The translations under genes were made by a program, and so were the position numbers. From JTS-RE37 sp041743975 (GTDB lineage Bacteria > Bacteroidota > Bacteroidia > Flavobacteriales > Flavobacteriaceae): 64,000 nucleotides of DNA. Below, one piece after another: positions 8,538 through 17,576 of the stretch; the first letter of the stretch is position 1; the number at the start of each line of letters is the position of its first letter. The stretch lies in assembly GCA_041743975.1 (NCBI GenBank), contig JBGTLT010000162.1:38448-102447 (forward strand). Reading direction: 5' to 3'. The notes under the pieces are model-generated. The model worked only from the letters and a program-made list of their open reading frames with translations, was not told where the DNA came from and did not search any database.

Positions 8538-9374
8538 ATGCAGGAAATGATTAAAATAGCCATACTGGATATGAATGCAGGACAACCCAATGAGGGGATG
8601 CGCTGTATCAATTTGCTGGTCGGGCAATTTTTGGATGGGGAGGGTATTAAAGGCAGTTATGACATATTTGAAGTGCGCATCAAATCAGAAATTCCCCGCA
8701 TGGAGGATTATGACATCTTTATTTCATCGGGAGGACCCGGCTCCCCGTTACTAACAGGATCGGTATGGGAAAAGAATTATTTTGAACTCCTGGATGCCAT
8801 CCTGAGTAATAATTTGGTATACCCAAAAAAAAAATACCTTTTCCTGATCTGCCATTCCTTCCAGCTGGCATGCCTCCATTGGGACCTGGCAAAAGTAATG
8901 AAACGCAAATCCACCTCTTTTGGCATCTATCCCATGTTTAAAACCCAAAGCGGGGAACTGGAACCTTTGTTTAAAGGCCTGGACAATCCGTTCTATGGGG
9001 TGGATTCCAGGGATTACCAGGTTGTGGGGCCCCACGAATGGAAGCTGGATACCCTGGATGGGAAGGTATTGTGCCGGGAAAAAGAACGTTCACATGTTCC
9101 CCTGGAAAGGGCTGTCATGGCCATCCGGTTTTCCAGGGAAATATTCGGGGTGCAATTCCATCCCGAGGCGGATTCCGAAGGCATGTTGCACTATTTTCTA
9201 AGGGAAGACATGCGGAAAAAAGTCATTAAGCTCCATGGGCAGAAAAAATACCTCGACATGCTTGAACACCTGGATGATGATGATAAGATTCTCAAAACCA
9301 ATCGCATAATCATTCCCAGGTTTTTGCAACAGGCAGCTGATGCGATGGAACAACTAAAACTATCCACAGCATGA
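8538..9374 (+). CDS. Class I glutamine amidotransferase-like protein
   Basis: 278 residues. The GATase1 fold is shown by DIFISSGGPGSP, the nucleophile strand FLICHSFQLA (Cys105) and FGVQFHPEAD (His208, Glu210), a complete Cys-His-Glu triad. The nucleophile context is CHSFQ instead of the usual CxGxQ. The ~60 residues after the triad are an extra charged helical region. Such domains either release ammonia from glutamine for a partner synthetase or hydrolyse gamma-glutamyl bonds. Its stop overlaps the start of the next ATP-grasp-like gene (ATGA at 9371-9374), indicating translational coupling and perhaps a complex. An ATG at 8547 is an alternative start. Confidence 0.82.
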   Translation: MQEMIKIAILDMNAGQPNEGMRCINLLVGQFLDGEGIKGSYDIFEVRIKSEIPRMEDYDIFISSGGPGSPLLTGSVWEKNYFELLDAILSNNLVYPKKKYLFLICHSFQLACLHWDLAKVMKRKSTSFGIYPMFKTQSGELEPLFKGLDNPFYGVDSRDYQVVGPHEWKLDTLDGKVLCREKERSHVPLERAVMAIRFSREIFGVQFHPEADSEGMLHYFLREDMRKKVIKLHGQKKYLDMLEHLDDDDKILKTNRIIIPRFLQQAADAMEQLKLSTA

Positions 9375-10567
9375 TACCAAAGGTACGGGAAGCCTTTAAT
9401 GCGGGCTTTGAACAGGAATTCTATGAGAACCTCCAGCGTCATGTACAGGAAACCTTTGGAGAACCCTGTGCATTCAGGATCTCGGAAACCCCGGTATTTA
9501 TAAGCCGTGAGGTCAGGAATAAGGTTTTTAAGGCATGTGATTCCATAATTGACCAGATATGGAAGTTAGACCTGGAGGCCATCAGGAGGCAGTACACCCC
9601 GGTACAAACCGGAACTGGCAACCTGAAGGGGAAGCCGCATTTCCTGGCTATTGATTTTGGGTTGTGCCAGGACAGCCAGGGCGAAATAGTCCCCCAATTG
9701 ATAGAATTGCAGGCGTTCCCCTCCCTGATGTTCTACCAACCGTTTCTGGGCAAGGCATACCTTTCCACTTATCCCAACATTCCCAAAACGGGCTTTCATT
9801 ATTTCCTGGATAACCTGGACGAAGCAGGGTATCTTAAAAAAGTAAAAGAGCTGATCCTTGGCCGGGAACATCCTGACAATGTGATTCTTATGGAATTGTA
9901 CCCGGAGCAACAAAAAACAAGGCTCGATTTCTGGGCTACCCGGCAGGCGTTGGGGATAGAAGTTGTTTGCATGACAAAAGTAATCAAAAAGGGGAAGAAA
10001 CTTTATTACAATAAAGACGGGAAATTATGCCCCATACACCGGATTTATAACCGGGTGATATTTGATGAATTGTTACGGTATCCAGACCTTAAGACCGAGT
10101 TTAATCTGTATGAGGACCTGGAGGTGGAATGGATCACCCACCCCGACTGGTTTTTTGTGATCTCAAAATGCATAATGCCCCTGTTGAACCACCGGTATAT
10201 CCCCGAGTCATTTTATCTCAGCGACATCCCCCCGGACCTTGATCTGAAGCAGTATGTATTGAAGCCACTTTTCTCATTTGCCGGAAAAGGAATAGACCTG
10301 AACCCCTCCCGCGAGACCCTGGACCAACTCACTGACCCGGAGCACTACCTCCTGCAAAAGAAAGTTGAATACGCCTCCCTCATCAAAACCAACACGGATA
10401 AGAATTCAAAAGTGGAACTGCGGATCCTCTATATTCTGGACCAGGAAGAGGACAGGCTGAAACCGGTAATTAACCTTACCAGGATGGGCAAAGGCGGACT
10501 TATTAATGTTTCCCACCTCACCGAGGATACCTGGATTGGTTCCTCCATCAGTTTCTTTGAGAATTAG
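9371..10567 (+). CDS. ATP-grasp-like protein, possibly of the glutathionylspermidine-synthase type
   Basis: 398 residues. The C-terminal third has ATP-grasp nucleotide-binding features: QYVLKPLFSFAGKGI, YLLQKKVEYA and KVELRILYIL. An acidic, metal-ligand-like segment IVPQLIELQAFPSLMFYQ lies in the N-terminal half (~residues 100-118). A metal-ligand strand before the nucleotide-binding strand is what the circularly permuted ATP-grasps (glutathionylspermidine and trypanothione synthases) show, and KPLFSFAGKGI resembles their KPLxxREGANI. This is my reading of short motifs, not a proven match. Start ATG overlaps the upstream amidotransferase stop. It is the last gene of the cluster, converging on ribE with 12 bases between. 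Likely forms a further amide bond on the cluster's product. Confidence 0.6.
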   Translation: MIPKVREAFNAGFEQEFYENLQRHVQETFGEPCAFRISETPVFISREVRNKVFKACDSIIDQIWKLDLEAIRRQYTPVQTGTGNLKGKPHFLAIDFGLCQDSQGEIVPQLIELQAFPSLMFYQPFLGKAYLSTYPNIPKTGFHYFLDNLDEAGYLKKVKELILGREHPDNVILMELYPEQQKTRLDFWATRQALGIEVVCMTKVIKKGKKLYYNKDGKLCPIHRIYNRVIFDELLRYPDLKTEFNLYEDLEVEWITHPDWFFVISKCIMPLLNHRYIPESFYLSDIPPDLDLKQYVLKPLFSFAGKGIDLNPSRETLDQLTDPEHYLLQKKVEYASLIKTNTDKNSKVELRILYILDQEEDRLKPVINLTRMGKGGLINVSHLTEDTWIGSSISFFEN

Positions 10568-10579
10568 CAGGTATGGGGT

Positions 10580-11170
10580 TTAATCCCTGGATTCCAGCAA
10601 CCGTGCTACATATTTTCCGATGATATCAAACTCCAGGTTCACCCTGGATCCGAGCCTGTAGTGTTTAAAAAGGGTATGTTCGTAAGTGTATGGAATAATG
10701 GCAACCGAAAAGGAACTGTGATTGGACCTTGCTACCGTGAGACTGACACCATCAATAGTTATGGAACCCTTGTGAACGGTAATATTGTTTAAGGATGGGT
10801 GATATTCAAAGGTAAAGATCCAACTCCCTTCCTGATCCTCTATGGCCGTACAGCTACCCAGTTGGTCCACATGGCCCTGCACAAGGTGGCCATCCAGCCT
10901 TGAGCCAAGCTTCATGCCCCGCTCCAGGTTGATGAGTCCGCCTACCTCAAGCTGCCCAAGGTTGCTCCTTCGCAATGTTTCCCGGACGGCGGTCACAGTA
11001 TACTCCATCCCCTGCTGAGCCACTACTGTAAGGCAAACCCCATTGTGGTTAACGCTCTGGTCAGTGCTGAGTTCCGGGGCAAAGGCTGAGGTAATGGTCA
11101 TATTCAGGTTCTCCCCGACCTTTTCAAGGGCTTTTACCTCCCCTAAAGTTTCAATTATACCTGTAAACAT
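10580..11170 (-). CDS. ribE: Riboflavin synthase, alpha subunit
   Basis: 196 residues. Begins MFTGIIETLGEV and shows the tandem lumazine-binding domains: QSVNHNGVCLTVV in the first half and GSITIDGVSLTVA in the second. GRLDGHLVQGHVDQLG appears as SRLDGHLVQGHVDQLG at the boundary. The homotrimeric enzyme dismutates two 6,7-dimethyl-8-ribityllumazines to riboflavin in the cytosol. It stands alone, divergent from pdxA with 59 bases between starts; that spacer has TACCTTTG on the minus strand (11214-11221) for ribE and TAGTTTTG on the plus strand (11188-11195) for pdxA. Typical length. Confidence 0.95.
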   Translation of the reverse strand: MFTGIIETLGEVKALEKVGENLNMTITSAFAPELSTDQSVNHNGVCLTVVAQQGMEYTVTAVRETLRRSNLGQLEVGGLINLERGMKLGSRLDGHLVQGHVDQLGSCTAIEDQEGSWIFTFEYHPSLNNITVHKGSITIDGVSLTVARSNHSSFSVAIIPYTYEHTLFKHYRLGSRVNLEFDIIGKYVARLLESRD

Positions 11171-11229
11171 GTGTCGCTAAAATTAAGTAGTTTTGTGCAT
11201 CGGAATTACCGGACAAAGGTAAAGATATA

Positions 11230-12291
11230 ATGGAGGAAGAGAGAATTATTAAAGTAGGTATTTCCATTGGGGACCTGAACGGAATAGGATGTGAGGTGGT
11301 GCTGAAAACATTTGAGGATCCGCGGATGCTCGAATTTTGTACACCGGTGATATTTGCTTCCAACAAGGCTGTTTCGCAGCAGAAAACAATCCTGGGGTTC
11401 GAGATCAACTACAATGGGGTGCCGGATGCCGCCAAAAGTATTGATGGTAAGATCAATGTGGTAAATGTCTGGAAGGAAACACCCGAACCCCGGTTTGGGG
11501 AAGAAACGGCAGAGGCCGGGGACATGGCGTTAAAATCACTTAGAGCAGCCGTAGCGGCCCTTAAGAACAATGAAATTGATGTACTGGTCACGGCGCCTAT
11601 CAATAAAAAAAACATACAGAGCGAGCACTTCCGGTTTCCCGGGCATACAGATTACCTGGCCGCGGAACTCGAGGGTGACAGCCTTATGTTTATGGTTTCG
11701 GACAGCCTGAGGATTGGCCTCCTGACGGACCATGTTGCGGTCAAGGACGTAGCTAAAGCGATAACACCGCAATTGGTCAGGAGCAAGGTCAATAGCATGG
11801 AGAAATCCCTGAAAGTAGATTTTGGCATCCAAAAACCGAAAATTGCCATCCTGGGTATCAACCCGCATAGCGGCGATAATGGGGTGATCGGAAATGAGGA
11901 TGACGAGGTCCTGAAACCAGTGATCCGGGAGATCTCAAATAGCGGAAAACTGGTTTTCGGACCCTATGCTGCGGATAGTTTCTTTGGGTCTGAAGGCTAC
12001 AAAAAGTTTGACGCAGTACTGGCAGCCTATCATGACCAGGGCCTGATCCCGTTCAAGACCCTCTCGTTCGGAAACGGGGTAAATTTTACGGCAGGACTGT
12101 CTAAGGTCCGAACCTCCCCGGACCACGGAACTGCGTATGAAATAGCAGGGAAGGGAATCGCGGACCATGGGTCTTTCAAGGAGGCAGTTTTTATGGCCAT
12201 AAAAATTTTCAGGAACAGGCAGGAGTACAGGATCCTGACAAAAAATGTCTTGAAAAAACAGAAATTAGGAAAGTTAGGACGGGATAACTAG
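11230..12291 (+). CDS. pdxA: 4-hydroxythreonine-4-phosphate dehydrogenase
   Basis: 353 residues. ISIGDLNGIGCEVVLKTF (family: GDPxGIGPE), the zinc-binding PGHTDYLA, DHVAVKDV, and AAYHDQGLIPFK plus SPDHGTAYEIAGKG match PdxA. It oxidises 4-phosphohydroxy-L-threonine with NAD+ for pyridoxal phosphate synthesis (DXP-dependent route). The GD-L-N-G variant in place of GDPAG is common in this phylum. It stands in front of the DUF177-rpmF-fabH-accBC block, a conserved order in flavobacteria, although the next gene has its own strong promoter. Confidence 0.94.
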   Translation: MEEERIIKVGISIGDLNGIGCEVVLKTFEDPRMLEFCTPVIFASNKAVSQQKTILGFEINYNGVPDAAKSIDGKINVVNVWKETPEPRFGEETAEAGDMALKSLRAAVAALKNNEIDVLVTAPINKKNIQSEHFRFPGHTDYLAAELEGDSLMFMVSDSLRIGLLTDHVAVKDVAKAITPQLVRSKVNSMEKSLKVDFGIQKPKIAILGINPHSGDNGVIGNEDDEVLKPVIREISNSGKLVFGPYAADSFFGSEGYKKFDAVLAAYHDQGLIPFKTLSFGNGVNFTAGLSKVRTSPDHGTAYEIAGKGIADHGSFKEAVFMAIKIFRNRQEYRILTKNVLKKQKLGKLGRDN

Positions 12292-12338
12292 CCTGCTGTC
12301 AAACGGGATGCATGGGTCTAAATATATTCTCAATTTGA

Positions 12339-12368
12339 TTGGGATTTTAGAAAAAAAAAGTATCTTTG
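12339..12368 (+). promoter_or_regulatory. Promoter of the DUF177-rpmF unit
   Basis: TTG at 12339-12341 (ATTG with the preceding base), 19 bases, then TATCTTTG at 12361-12368: an almost exact Bacteroidota housekeeping promoter. It lies 23 bases before the ATG at 12392, and decides that start against an in-frame ATG at 12308. Confidence 0.75.
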
Positions 12369-12391
12369 CACCCCTTAAACAAGTGTACCAG

Positions 12392-12925
12392 ATGAAGACC
12401 CCTAAGGAATACAGTATTCCTTTTTCCGGACTGAAGGAAGGAAAACACGACTTTAAGTTTGTAATTGATAATACGTTCTTTGAATCGCTCGGATACAATG
12501 AGTTCAATGATGCCAAGGTAGAAGTACGGTTGAAGTTGAATAAGTTGAGTACCATGATGGAGCTGGAGTTGAAGGCCAAAGGGGTGGTCAATGTAGACTG
12601 CGACCTTACAGGGGAAGCCTATGAAGAACCCATAAAGGCATTCCTTGAAATTGTGGTAAGGTTTGGTGATGAATACAATGATGAGGATGATGAGATCCTG
12701 ATCCTCCCTCATGGGGAATTCCAGATCAATGTTGCACAGTATATTTATGAGATGATCATACTGGCTGTTCCCCAGAAACGGGTACACCCCGGAGTCCTTG
12801 ATGGTTCCCTGAAATCGGAACTGCTGGATAAGCTGGAAGAGTTACAACCTAAAGAGAGCAAAGAACACAAAGATAATACAGATCCCCGGTGGGATGCATT
12901 AAAGAATTTACTAACGGATAAATAA
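12392..12925 (+). CDS. DUF177 (YceD-like) protein
   Basis: 177 residues from ATG 12392; the longer frame from 12308 would contain the promoter. The YceD/DUF177 family is known for its fixed position before rpmF and for a role linked to 23S rRNA accumulation in plants and bacteria; the mechanism is unsettled. Visible: IPFSGLKEGKHDFKFVID at the start, a central CDLTGEAYEEPI (single Cys in place of the usual CxRC pair), and an acidic DEDDEILILPHGE. C-terminal DPRWDALKNLL is the family's closing motif. Eight bases separate it from rpmF, so they are co-transcribed. Confidence 0.88.
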   Translation: MKTPKEYSIPFSGLKEGKHDFKFVIDNTFFESLGYNEFNDAKVEVRLKLNKLSTMMELELKAKGVVNVDCDLTGEAYEEPIKAFLEIVVRFGDEYNDEDDEILILPHGEFQINVAQYIYEMIILAVPQKRVHPGVLDGSLKSELLDKLEELQPKESKEHKDNTDPRWDALKNLLTDK

Positions 12926-12933
12926 GTTGCAAA

Positions 12934-13131
12934 ATGGCACATCCTAAAAGAAAAATATCCAGGACCAGAAGGGACAAGAGGAGAACTCATTATAAGGCGG
13001 TGGCTCCCACACTGGCCAAAGATCCAACCACGGGGGAGATGCATTTATACCACAGAGCCCACTGGCACGAAGGAAAATTATACTACCGCGGACAGGTTTT
13101 AATAGACAAGACCGAGGAAGCTGTAGCTTGA
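12934..13131 (+). CDS. rpmF: Large ribosomal subunit protein bL32
   Basis: 65 residues starting MAHPKRKISRTRRDKRR, the L32 signature. The zinc-binding Cys pairs found in some bL32 proteins are absent, so this is the Zn-free form. Located eight bases after DUF177 and followed by a strong intrinsic terminator, so DUF177 and rpmF form a closed two-gene unit separate from fabH. Confidence 0.96.
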   Translation: MAHPKRKISRTRRDKRRTHYKAVAPTLAKDPTTGEMHLYHRAHWHEGKLYYRGQVLIDKTEEAVA

Positions 13132-13149
13132 TATTATAGTATGGATATC

Positions 13150-13184
13150 AAAACTCCCACTTGTTATGAGTGGGAGTTTTTTTT
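13150..13184 (+). terminator. Intrinsic terminator after rpmF
   Basis: Perfect 9-bp stem ACTCCCACT/AGTGGGAGT with a 7-base loop (13153-13177), flanked by A4 and followed by eight T (13177-13184). Confidence 0.93.
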
Positions 13185-13409
13185 AATCTTTTCCGAAATA
13201 CTTATACATATTACTGCTGCAGGAATTCATTTACAGGCAGATTGGAATCCTGATCTGACCCGGTAACCAATCAGTATTTGAGGCGGATACTTAGTAACGC
13301 AAAATCGGGGTAAAAACTCTTTTTTGGGATAAAAAGTCATAGAAAATCATTACTTTTCACCTTGTTTTGGAACATTTCTTTAAGTTTTCTGATAAATACC
13401 CTTTCTAGC

Positions 13410-14408
13410 ATGAGCAAACTTTATGCAGCCATTACGGCTGTAGGGGCTTACGTTCCGGATTTCAGACTTACAAACAAGTTATTGGAATCCATGGTTGATA
13501 CCAATGATGAGTGGATTACGACCAGGACAGGGATAAAGGAACGCAGGATACTAAAAGATAAAGACAAGGGGACATCCTTCCTGGCTATTAAGGCTGCACA
13601 GGATCTTATCCGGAAAAAGGACCTGGATCCAAAAGAGATAGACCTTGTCATTCTGGGAACCGCAACCCCTGACCTGCCCGTGGCCTCCACGGGTGTATAT
13701 GTTGCCACCGAGATCGGGGCCGTTAATGCCTTTGCATATGATATGCAGGCTGCCTGTTCAAATTTCCTGTTTGGAATGTCAACCGCAGCCAGTTATATAG
13801 AATCAGGAAAGTATAAAAAAGTACTTTTGATAGGTGCTGATAAGATGTCATCCATCCTGGATTACACAGACCGGACTACCTGTATAATATTCGGGGATGG
13901 TGCGGGAGCTGTTCTTTTTGAACCAAACACGGAAGGATTGGGGATGCAGGATGAACATTTAAGATCCGACGGAACAGGGAGGCCATTCTTGAAAATCGAA
14001 GCAGGGGGATCGCTGTTGCCGGCATCTGAGGAAACGGTACGGAATAAGCAACATTATGTATATCAGGACGGCAAATCTGTTTTTAAGTTTGCCGTATCCA
14101 ATATGGCGGAGGTTGCAGCGATGATAATGGAACGCAATAATCTTTCACATGATGATGTTGACTGGTTGGTTCCCCATCAGGCCAATAAGCGTATCATTGA
14201 TGCGACCGCCAACCGGATGGGCCTGGATAGTGATAAGGTGATGATCAATATACAGAAATATGGAAATACAACCTCTGCGACCTTACCGTTGCTACTGGAT
14301 GATTATGAGAAGCAACTAAAGAAAGGGGACAATCTGGTCTTTGCAGCTTTTGGCGGAGGATTCACATGGGGGGCTATATATTTAAAATGGGCTTATAATT
14401 CAAAATAG
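13410..14408 (+). CDS. fabH: Beta-ketoacyl-ACP synthase III
   Basis: 332 residues from ATG 13410; an in-frame TTG at 13362 is rejected. Catalytic Cys116 in DMQAACSNFLFGM, then LVPHQANKRI with the His and KYGNTTSATLP with the Asn complete the KAS III triad. The enzyme starts fatty-acid synthesis by condensing an acyl-CoA with malonyl-ACP. It is followed by accB and accC (28 and 94 bases gaps), so it starts a fatty-acid initiation operon. plsX, which stands between rpmF and fabH in many bacteria, is absent here. Confidence 0.95.
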   Translation: MSKLYAAITAVGAYVPDFRLTNKLLESMVDTNDEWITTRTGIKERRILKDKDKGTSFLAIKAAQDLIRKKDLDPKEIDLVILGTATPDLPVASTGVYVATEIGAVNAFAYDMQAACSNFLFGMSTAASYIESGKYKKVLLIGADKMSSILDYTDRTTCIIFGDGAGAVLFEPNTEGLGMQDEHLRSDGTGRPFLKIEAGGSLLPASEETVRNKQHYVYQDGKSVFKFAVSNMAEVAAMIMERNNLSHDDVDWLVPHQANKRIIDATANRMGLDSDKVMINIQKYGNTTSATLPLLLDDYEKQLKKGDNLVFAAFGGGFTWGAIYLKWAYNSK

Positions 14409-14435
14409 GAAATCAACTAAACTAAAGGTAATACC

Positions 14436-14927
14436 ATGGATATTAAAGAGATTCAGAGCTTAATAAAGTTTGTGGCAAAATCTGGGGCCAGTGAGGTGAA
14501 ACTTGAAACGGATGATATCAAGATCACCATCCGAACAGGTAGTGCAGGTTATTCGCATGAGGGCATGCATGGACACCCTATGCCCATGTACAGCAATCCT
14601 ATGATGCCTTCGGCCCAACCTCAGCCCCCCACAGGGAATGCACCTGAAATTGCGGCTGAGAAAGCCGAGATGAAGGATAACCCCAAGTATATCACCATAA
14701 AATCTCCCATTATTGGCACATTTTACCGCAAGGCGTCGCCGGATAAGCCGCCATTCGTGGAAGAGGGGGATACCATATCCAAAGGGGATGTACTTTGCGT
14801 AATTGAAGCCATGAAACTGTTCAATGACATTGAATCCGAAGTTTCCGGAAAAGTTATGAAGGTCCTTGTAGAAGATTCCTCCCCCGTAGAGTTTGACCAG
14901 CCATTGTTTTTGATAGATCCATCCTAA
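14436..14927 (+). CDS. accB: Biotin carboxyl carrier protein of acetyl-CoA carboxylase
   Basis: 163 residues. N-terminal helical region, then a Met/His/Pro-rich flexible linker (~residues 40-75), then the biotinyl domain with the modified Lys127 in CVIEAMKLFNDIE. It carries carboxybiotin between the carboxylase and the transferase to make malonyl-CoA. The LF after AMK replaces the common MM, as often in Bacteroidota. Lies between fabH and accC. Confidence 0.95.
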   Translation: MDIKEIQSLIKFVAKSGASEVKLETDDIKITIRTGSAGYSHEGMHGHPMPMYSNPMMPSAQPQPPTGNAPEIAAEKAEMKDNPKYITIKSPIIGTFYRKASPDKPPFVEEGDTISKGDVLCVIEAMKLFNDIESEVSGKVMKVLVEDSSPVEFDQPLFLIDPS

Positions 14928-15021
14928 AATACACCATTCCGGTGCCGTACGGACCAAATTCCATTTCAAAGAACGGATATGGCATCATGGTCCGAAACAC
15001 CCCGGACAAATTTAGACAGTT

Positions 15022-16374
15022 ATGTTTAAAAAAATATTGATTGCAAACAGGGGCGAAATAGCGCTTCGCATCATCCGTACCTGTAAAGAAATGGGGATTA
15101 AAACGGTGGCCGTCTACTCCAAGGCAGATGAGGAAAGCCTTCATGTAAGGTTCGCAGACGAAGCCGTATGCATAGGCCCGCCACCCAGTAGTGAATCCTA
15201 CCTTAAAATTCCTAACATTATCGCTGCTGCAGAGATCACCAATGCCGATGCAATCCATCCTGGGTATGGATTCTTATCTGAAAACTCAAAATTTTCAAGG
15301 ATCTGCGCCGAGCACGAAATAAAATTTATTGGTGCATCCGGGGATCAAATTGACAAGATGGGTGACAAGGCCACCGCAAAGGAGACCATGAAGAAAGCGG
15401 GGGTTCCAACCATTCCCGGCTCGGATGGTTTGTTGAAAGATGTTGCGGATGCCAAAAAAGCAGCAAAGAAAATGGGCTATCCCGTTATGATCAAAGCTAC
15501 TGCCGGCGGTGGTGGCAAGGGGATGCGTGCCGTTAGAAAAGAGGAGGAAATGGAAGAGCTCTTTGATAGTGCGGTCAAGGAAGCGCTGGCGGCTTTTGGC
15601 AACGGGGGCATGTATATGGAAAAACTGATTGAAGACCCCCGGCATATAGAAATCCAGATCGTGGGGGATCAATATGGAAAAGCTTGCCACCTGTCTGAAC
15701 GCGATTGCTCTATTCAAAGGCGGCACCAGAAGTTGACGGAGGAAACCCCGTCCCCCTTTATGACCGACAAATTACGGGATAATATGGGGCTGGCTGCGGT
15801 AAAGGCTGCGGAATACATTAAATATGAAGGTGCGGGGACGGTTGAATTTTTGGTAGATAAGCACCGGAATTTTTTCTTTATGGAAATGAATACCCGGATC
15901 CAGGTAGAACACCCCATTACGGAACAAGTCATTGATTATGACCTTATCAGGGAACAGATATTGGTGGCCGGCGGAGTTCCTATTTCCGGTAAAAATTATT
16001 TCCCCAAACTGCATTCCATAGAATGCCGTATCAACGCGGAGGATCCCTATAAGGGATTCAGGCCCAGTCCGGGCAAGATAACAACTCTTCATACTCCCGG
16101 GGGACATGGTATAAGGCTAGACACCCATGTTTACAGCGGTTATACGATACCACCGAATTATGATTCCATGATCGCGAAACTGATCACTACAGCACAGACC
16201 CGGGAGGAAGCAATCAATAAAATGAAAAGAGCCCTGGATGAATTCGTTATCGAAGGGATTAAAACAACCATTCCATTCCATCGGCAACTGATGGATAACC
16301 CCGATTATCTTGCTGGAAATTACACCACTGCTTTTATGGATAGCTTTGTGATGAATCCCCAGCCACAGGAATAA
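15022..16374 (+). CDS. accC: Biotin carboxylase subunit of acetyl-CoA carboxylase
   Basis: 450 residues, normal length. Shows the ATP-grasp carboxylase motifs KILIANRGEIALRIIR at the start, HPGYGFLSEN, the glycine loop KATAGGGGKGMR, EMNTRIQVEHP with the metal and bicarbonate residues, and the C-terminal RPSPGKI. It carboxylates the biotin on AccB using ATP and bicarbonate. Partners accA/accD are not in the window. Third gene of the fabH-accB-accC run. Confidence 0.96.
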   Translation: MFKKILIANRGEIALRIIRTCKEMGIKTVAVYSKADEESLHVRFADEAVCIGPPPSSESYLKIPNIIAAAEITNADAIHPGYGFLSENSKFSRICAEHEIKFIGASGDQIDKMGDKATAKETMKKAGVPTIPGSDGLLKDVADAKKAAKKMGYPVMIKATAGGGGKGMRAVRKEEEMEELFDSAVKEALAAFGNGGMYMEKLIEDPRHIEIQIVGDQYGKACHLSERDCSIQRRHQKLTEETPSPFMTDKLRDNMGLAAVKAAEYIKYEGAGTVEFLVDKHRNFFFMEMNTRIQVEHPITEQVIDYDLIREQILVAGGVPISGKNYFPKLHSIECRINAEDPYKGFRPSPGKITTLHTPGGHGIRLDTHVYSGYTIPPNYDSMIAKLITTAQTREEAINKMKRALDEFVIEGIKTTIPFHRQLMDNPDYLAGNYTTAFMDSFVMNPQPQE

Positions 16375-16457
16375 AACAACTGCACCAGAAGGAATAGATG
16401 ACCACAGGCAATGATATGGAACCAGCAGTTGCCTAACCTGGCCAAAGCCCGTTTCAA

Positions 16458-17576
16458 ATGAATATAAGTTATTGGGAATATAAGACGTGGTTGTCCAATA
16501 TCGACTTTACCATTGTTGGTAGCGGCATCGTAGGGCTCAATTGTGCTATGCGGTTAGCAGAACGCTTCAGGGACGCCAGGATAGTGGTTCTTGAAAAAGG
16601 CATCCTCCCGCAAGGGGCGAGTACGAAAAATGCAGGATTCGCATGTTTTGGCAGTATTTCAGAAGTCCTGGGTGATCTGGAAACCCATACGGAAGAGGAA
16701 GTACAAAAACTGGTTCGTAAGCGTTGGGATGGCATGCAGACCTTACGCAAAATCCTGGGTGATGACAGGATTGGATTTCAGAATTTTGGAGGCCACGAAC
16801 TATTTCCCCGGGAATACCCGGATGTTTATGAAAAATGTGTCAGCAACCTGGATAGGGTTAATACCCTCCTGAACCCTATCTATAAGGCCGATGCGTTTAC
16901 CCGGCAACCCAATTCCTTTAGGTTCAATAATATCCGGGATACCTATATCTCCAATAGATTCGAGGGCCAGATAGATACAGGACAGATGATGGCTTCCCTG
17001 ATGCAGAAAGTTCATTCCAGGGGTATCCTTGTTTTAAACGCTATTACGGTGGATGAGTTTTATGAAACCCCGGATGGCGTGGCCATACGAACAGACCGGT
17101 TGGAGTTTGTGTCCGGGAAGCTCCTGGTGGCGACCAATGGGTTTGCCTCACAGTTGCTGGACCGGAAAGTAAAGCCGGCCCGGGCTCAGGTACTTATCAC
17201 CAAACCCATACCCAACCTCCATATCAAAGGCACCTTCCATTTGGAGGAAGGGTATTATTACTTCCGGGATGTGGACAACCGCATCTTGCTGGGTGGGGGC
17301 CGCAACCTCGATTTTAAGGCGGAGGAAACCACAGAATTCGGCCACACGAAAAAGGTTATGGATAAGTTGGAAAGCCTGTTACAGGAAGTAATCCTTCCCG
17401 GTATCACATTTCAAATTGACCGGTACTGGAGTGGCATTATGGGTGTTGGCCCGGAGAAAAGCCCCATTGTCCAGCAGGTCTCAGACCACGTTTATTGTGG
17501 CGTTCGGTTAGGTGGAATGGGGATTGCTATTGGCAGTTTGGTAGGCAGAGAGCTGGCAGACCTGATACCGGATTGA
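16458..17576 (+). CDS. FAD-dependent oxidoreductase, D-amino-acid/glycine oxidase (DAO) family
   Basis: 372 residues. The Rossmann motif FTIVGSGIVGLNCAMRLAER near the N-terminus binds FAD; GILPQGASTKNAGFACFGS is the family's second FAD contact; the end has WSGIMGVGPEKSPIVQQ and GVRLGGMGIAIGSLVG, the C-terminal FAD motif. DAO-family enzymes oxidise amines or amino acids; the substrate is not readable. No signal peptide. It is 83 bases after accC on the same strand and may be read from the same transcript, but no functional link is obvious. Confidence 0.87.
   Translation: MNISYWEYKTWLSNIDFTIVGSGIVGLNCAMRLAERFRDARIVVLEKGILPQGASTKNAGFACFGSISEVLGDLETHTEEEVQKLVRKRWDGMQTLRKILGDDRIGFQNFGGHELFPREYPDVYEKCVSNLDRVNTLLNPIYKADAFTRQPNSFRFNNIRDTYISNRFEGQIDTGQMMASLMQKVHSRGILVLNAITVDEFYETPDGVAIRTDRLEFVSGKLLVATNGFASQLLDRKVKPARAQVLITKPIPNLHIKGTFHLEEGYYYFRDVDNRILLGGGRNLDFKAEETTEFGHTKKVMDKLESLLQEVILPGITFQIDRYWSGIMGVGPEKSPIVQQVSDHVYCGVRLGGMGIAIGSLVGRELADLIPD

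Noticed and set aside
12308..12391. Longer start for the DUF177 gene
   Set aside because: The extra 28 codons contain the TTG-N19-TATCTTTG promoter, and the family begins at the ATG at 12392.
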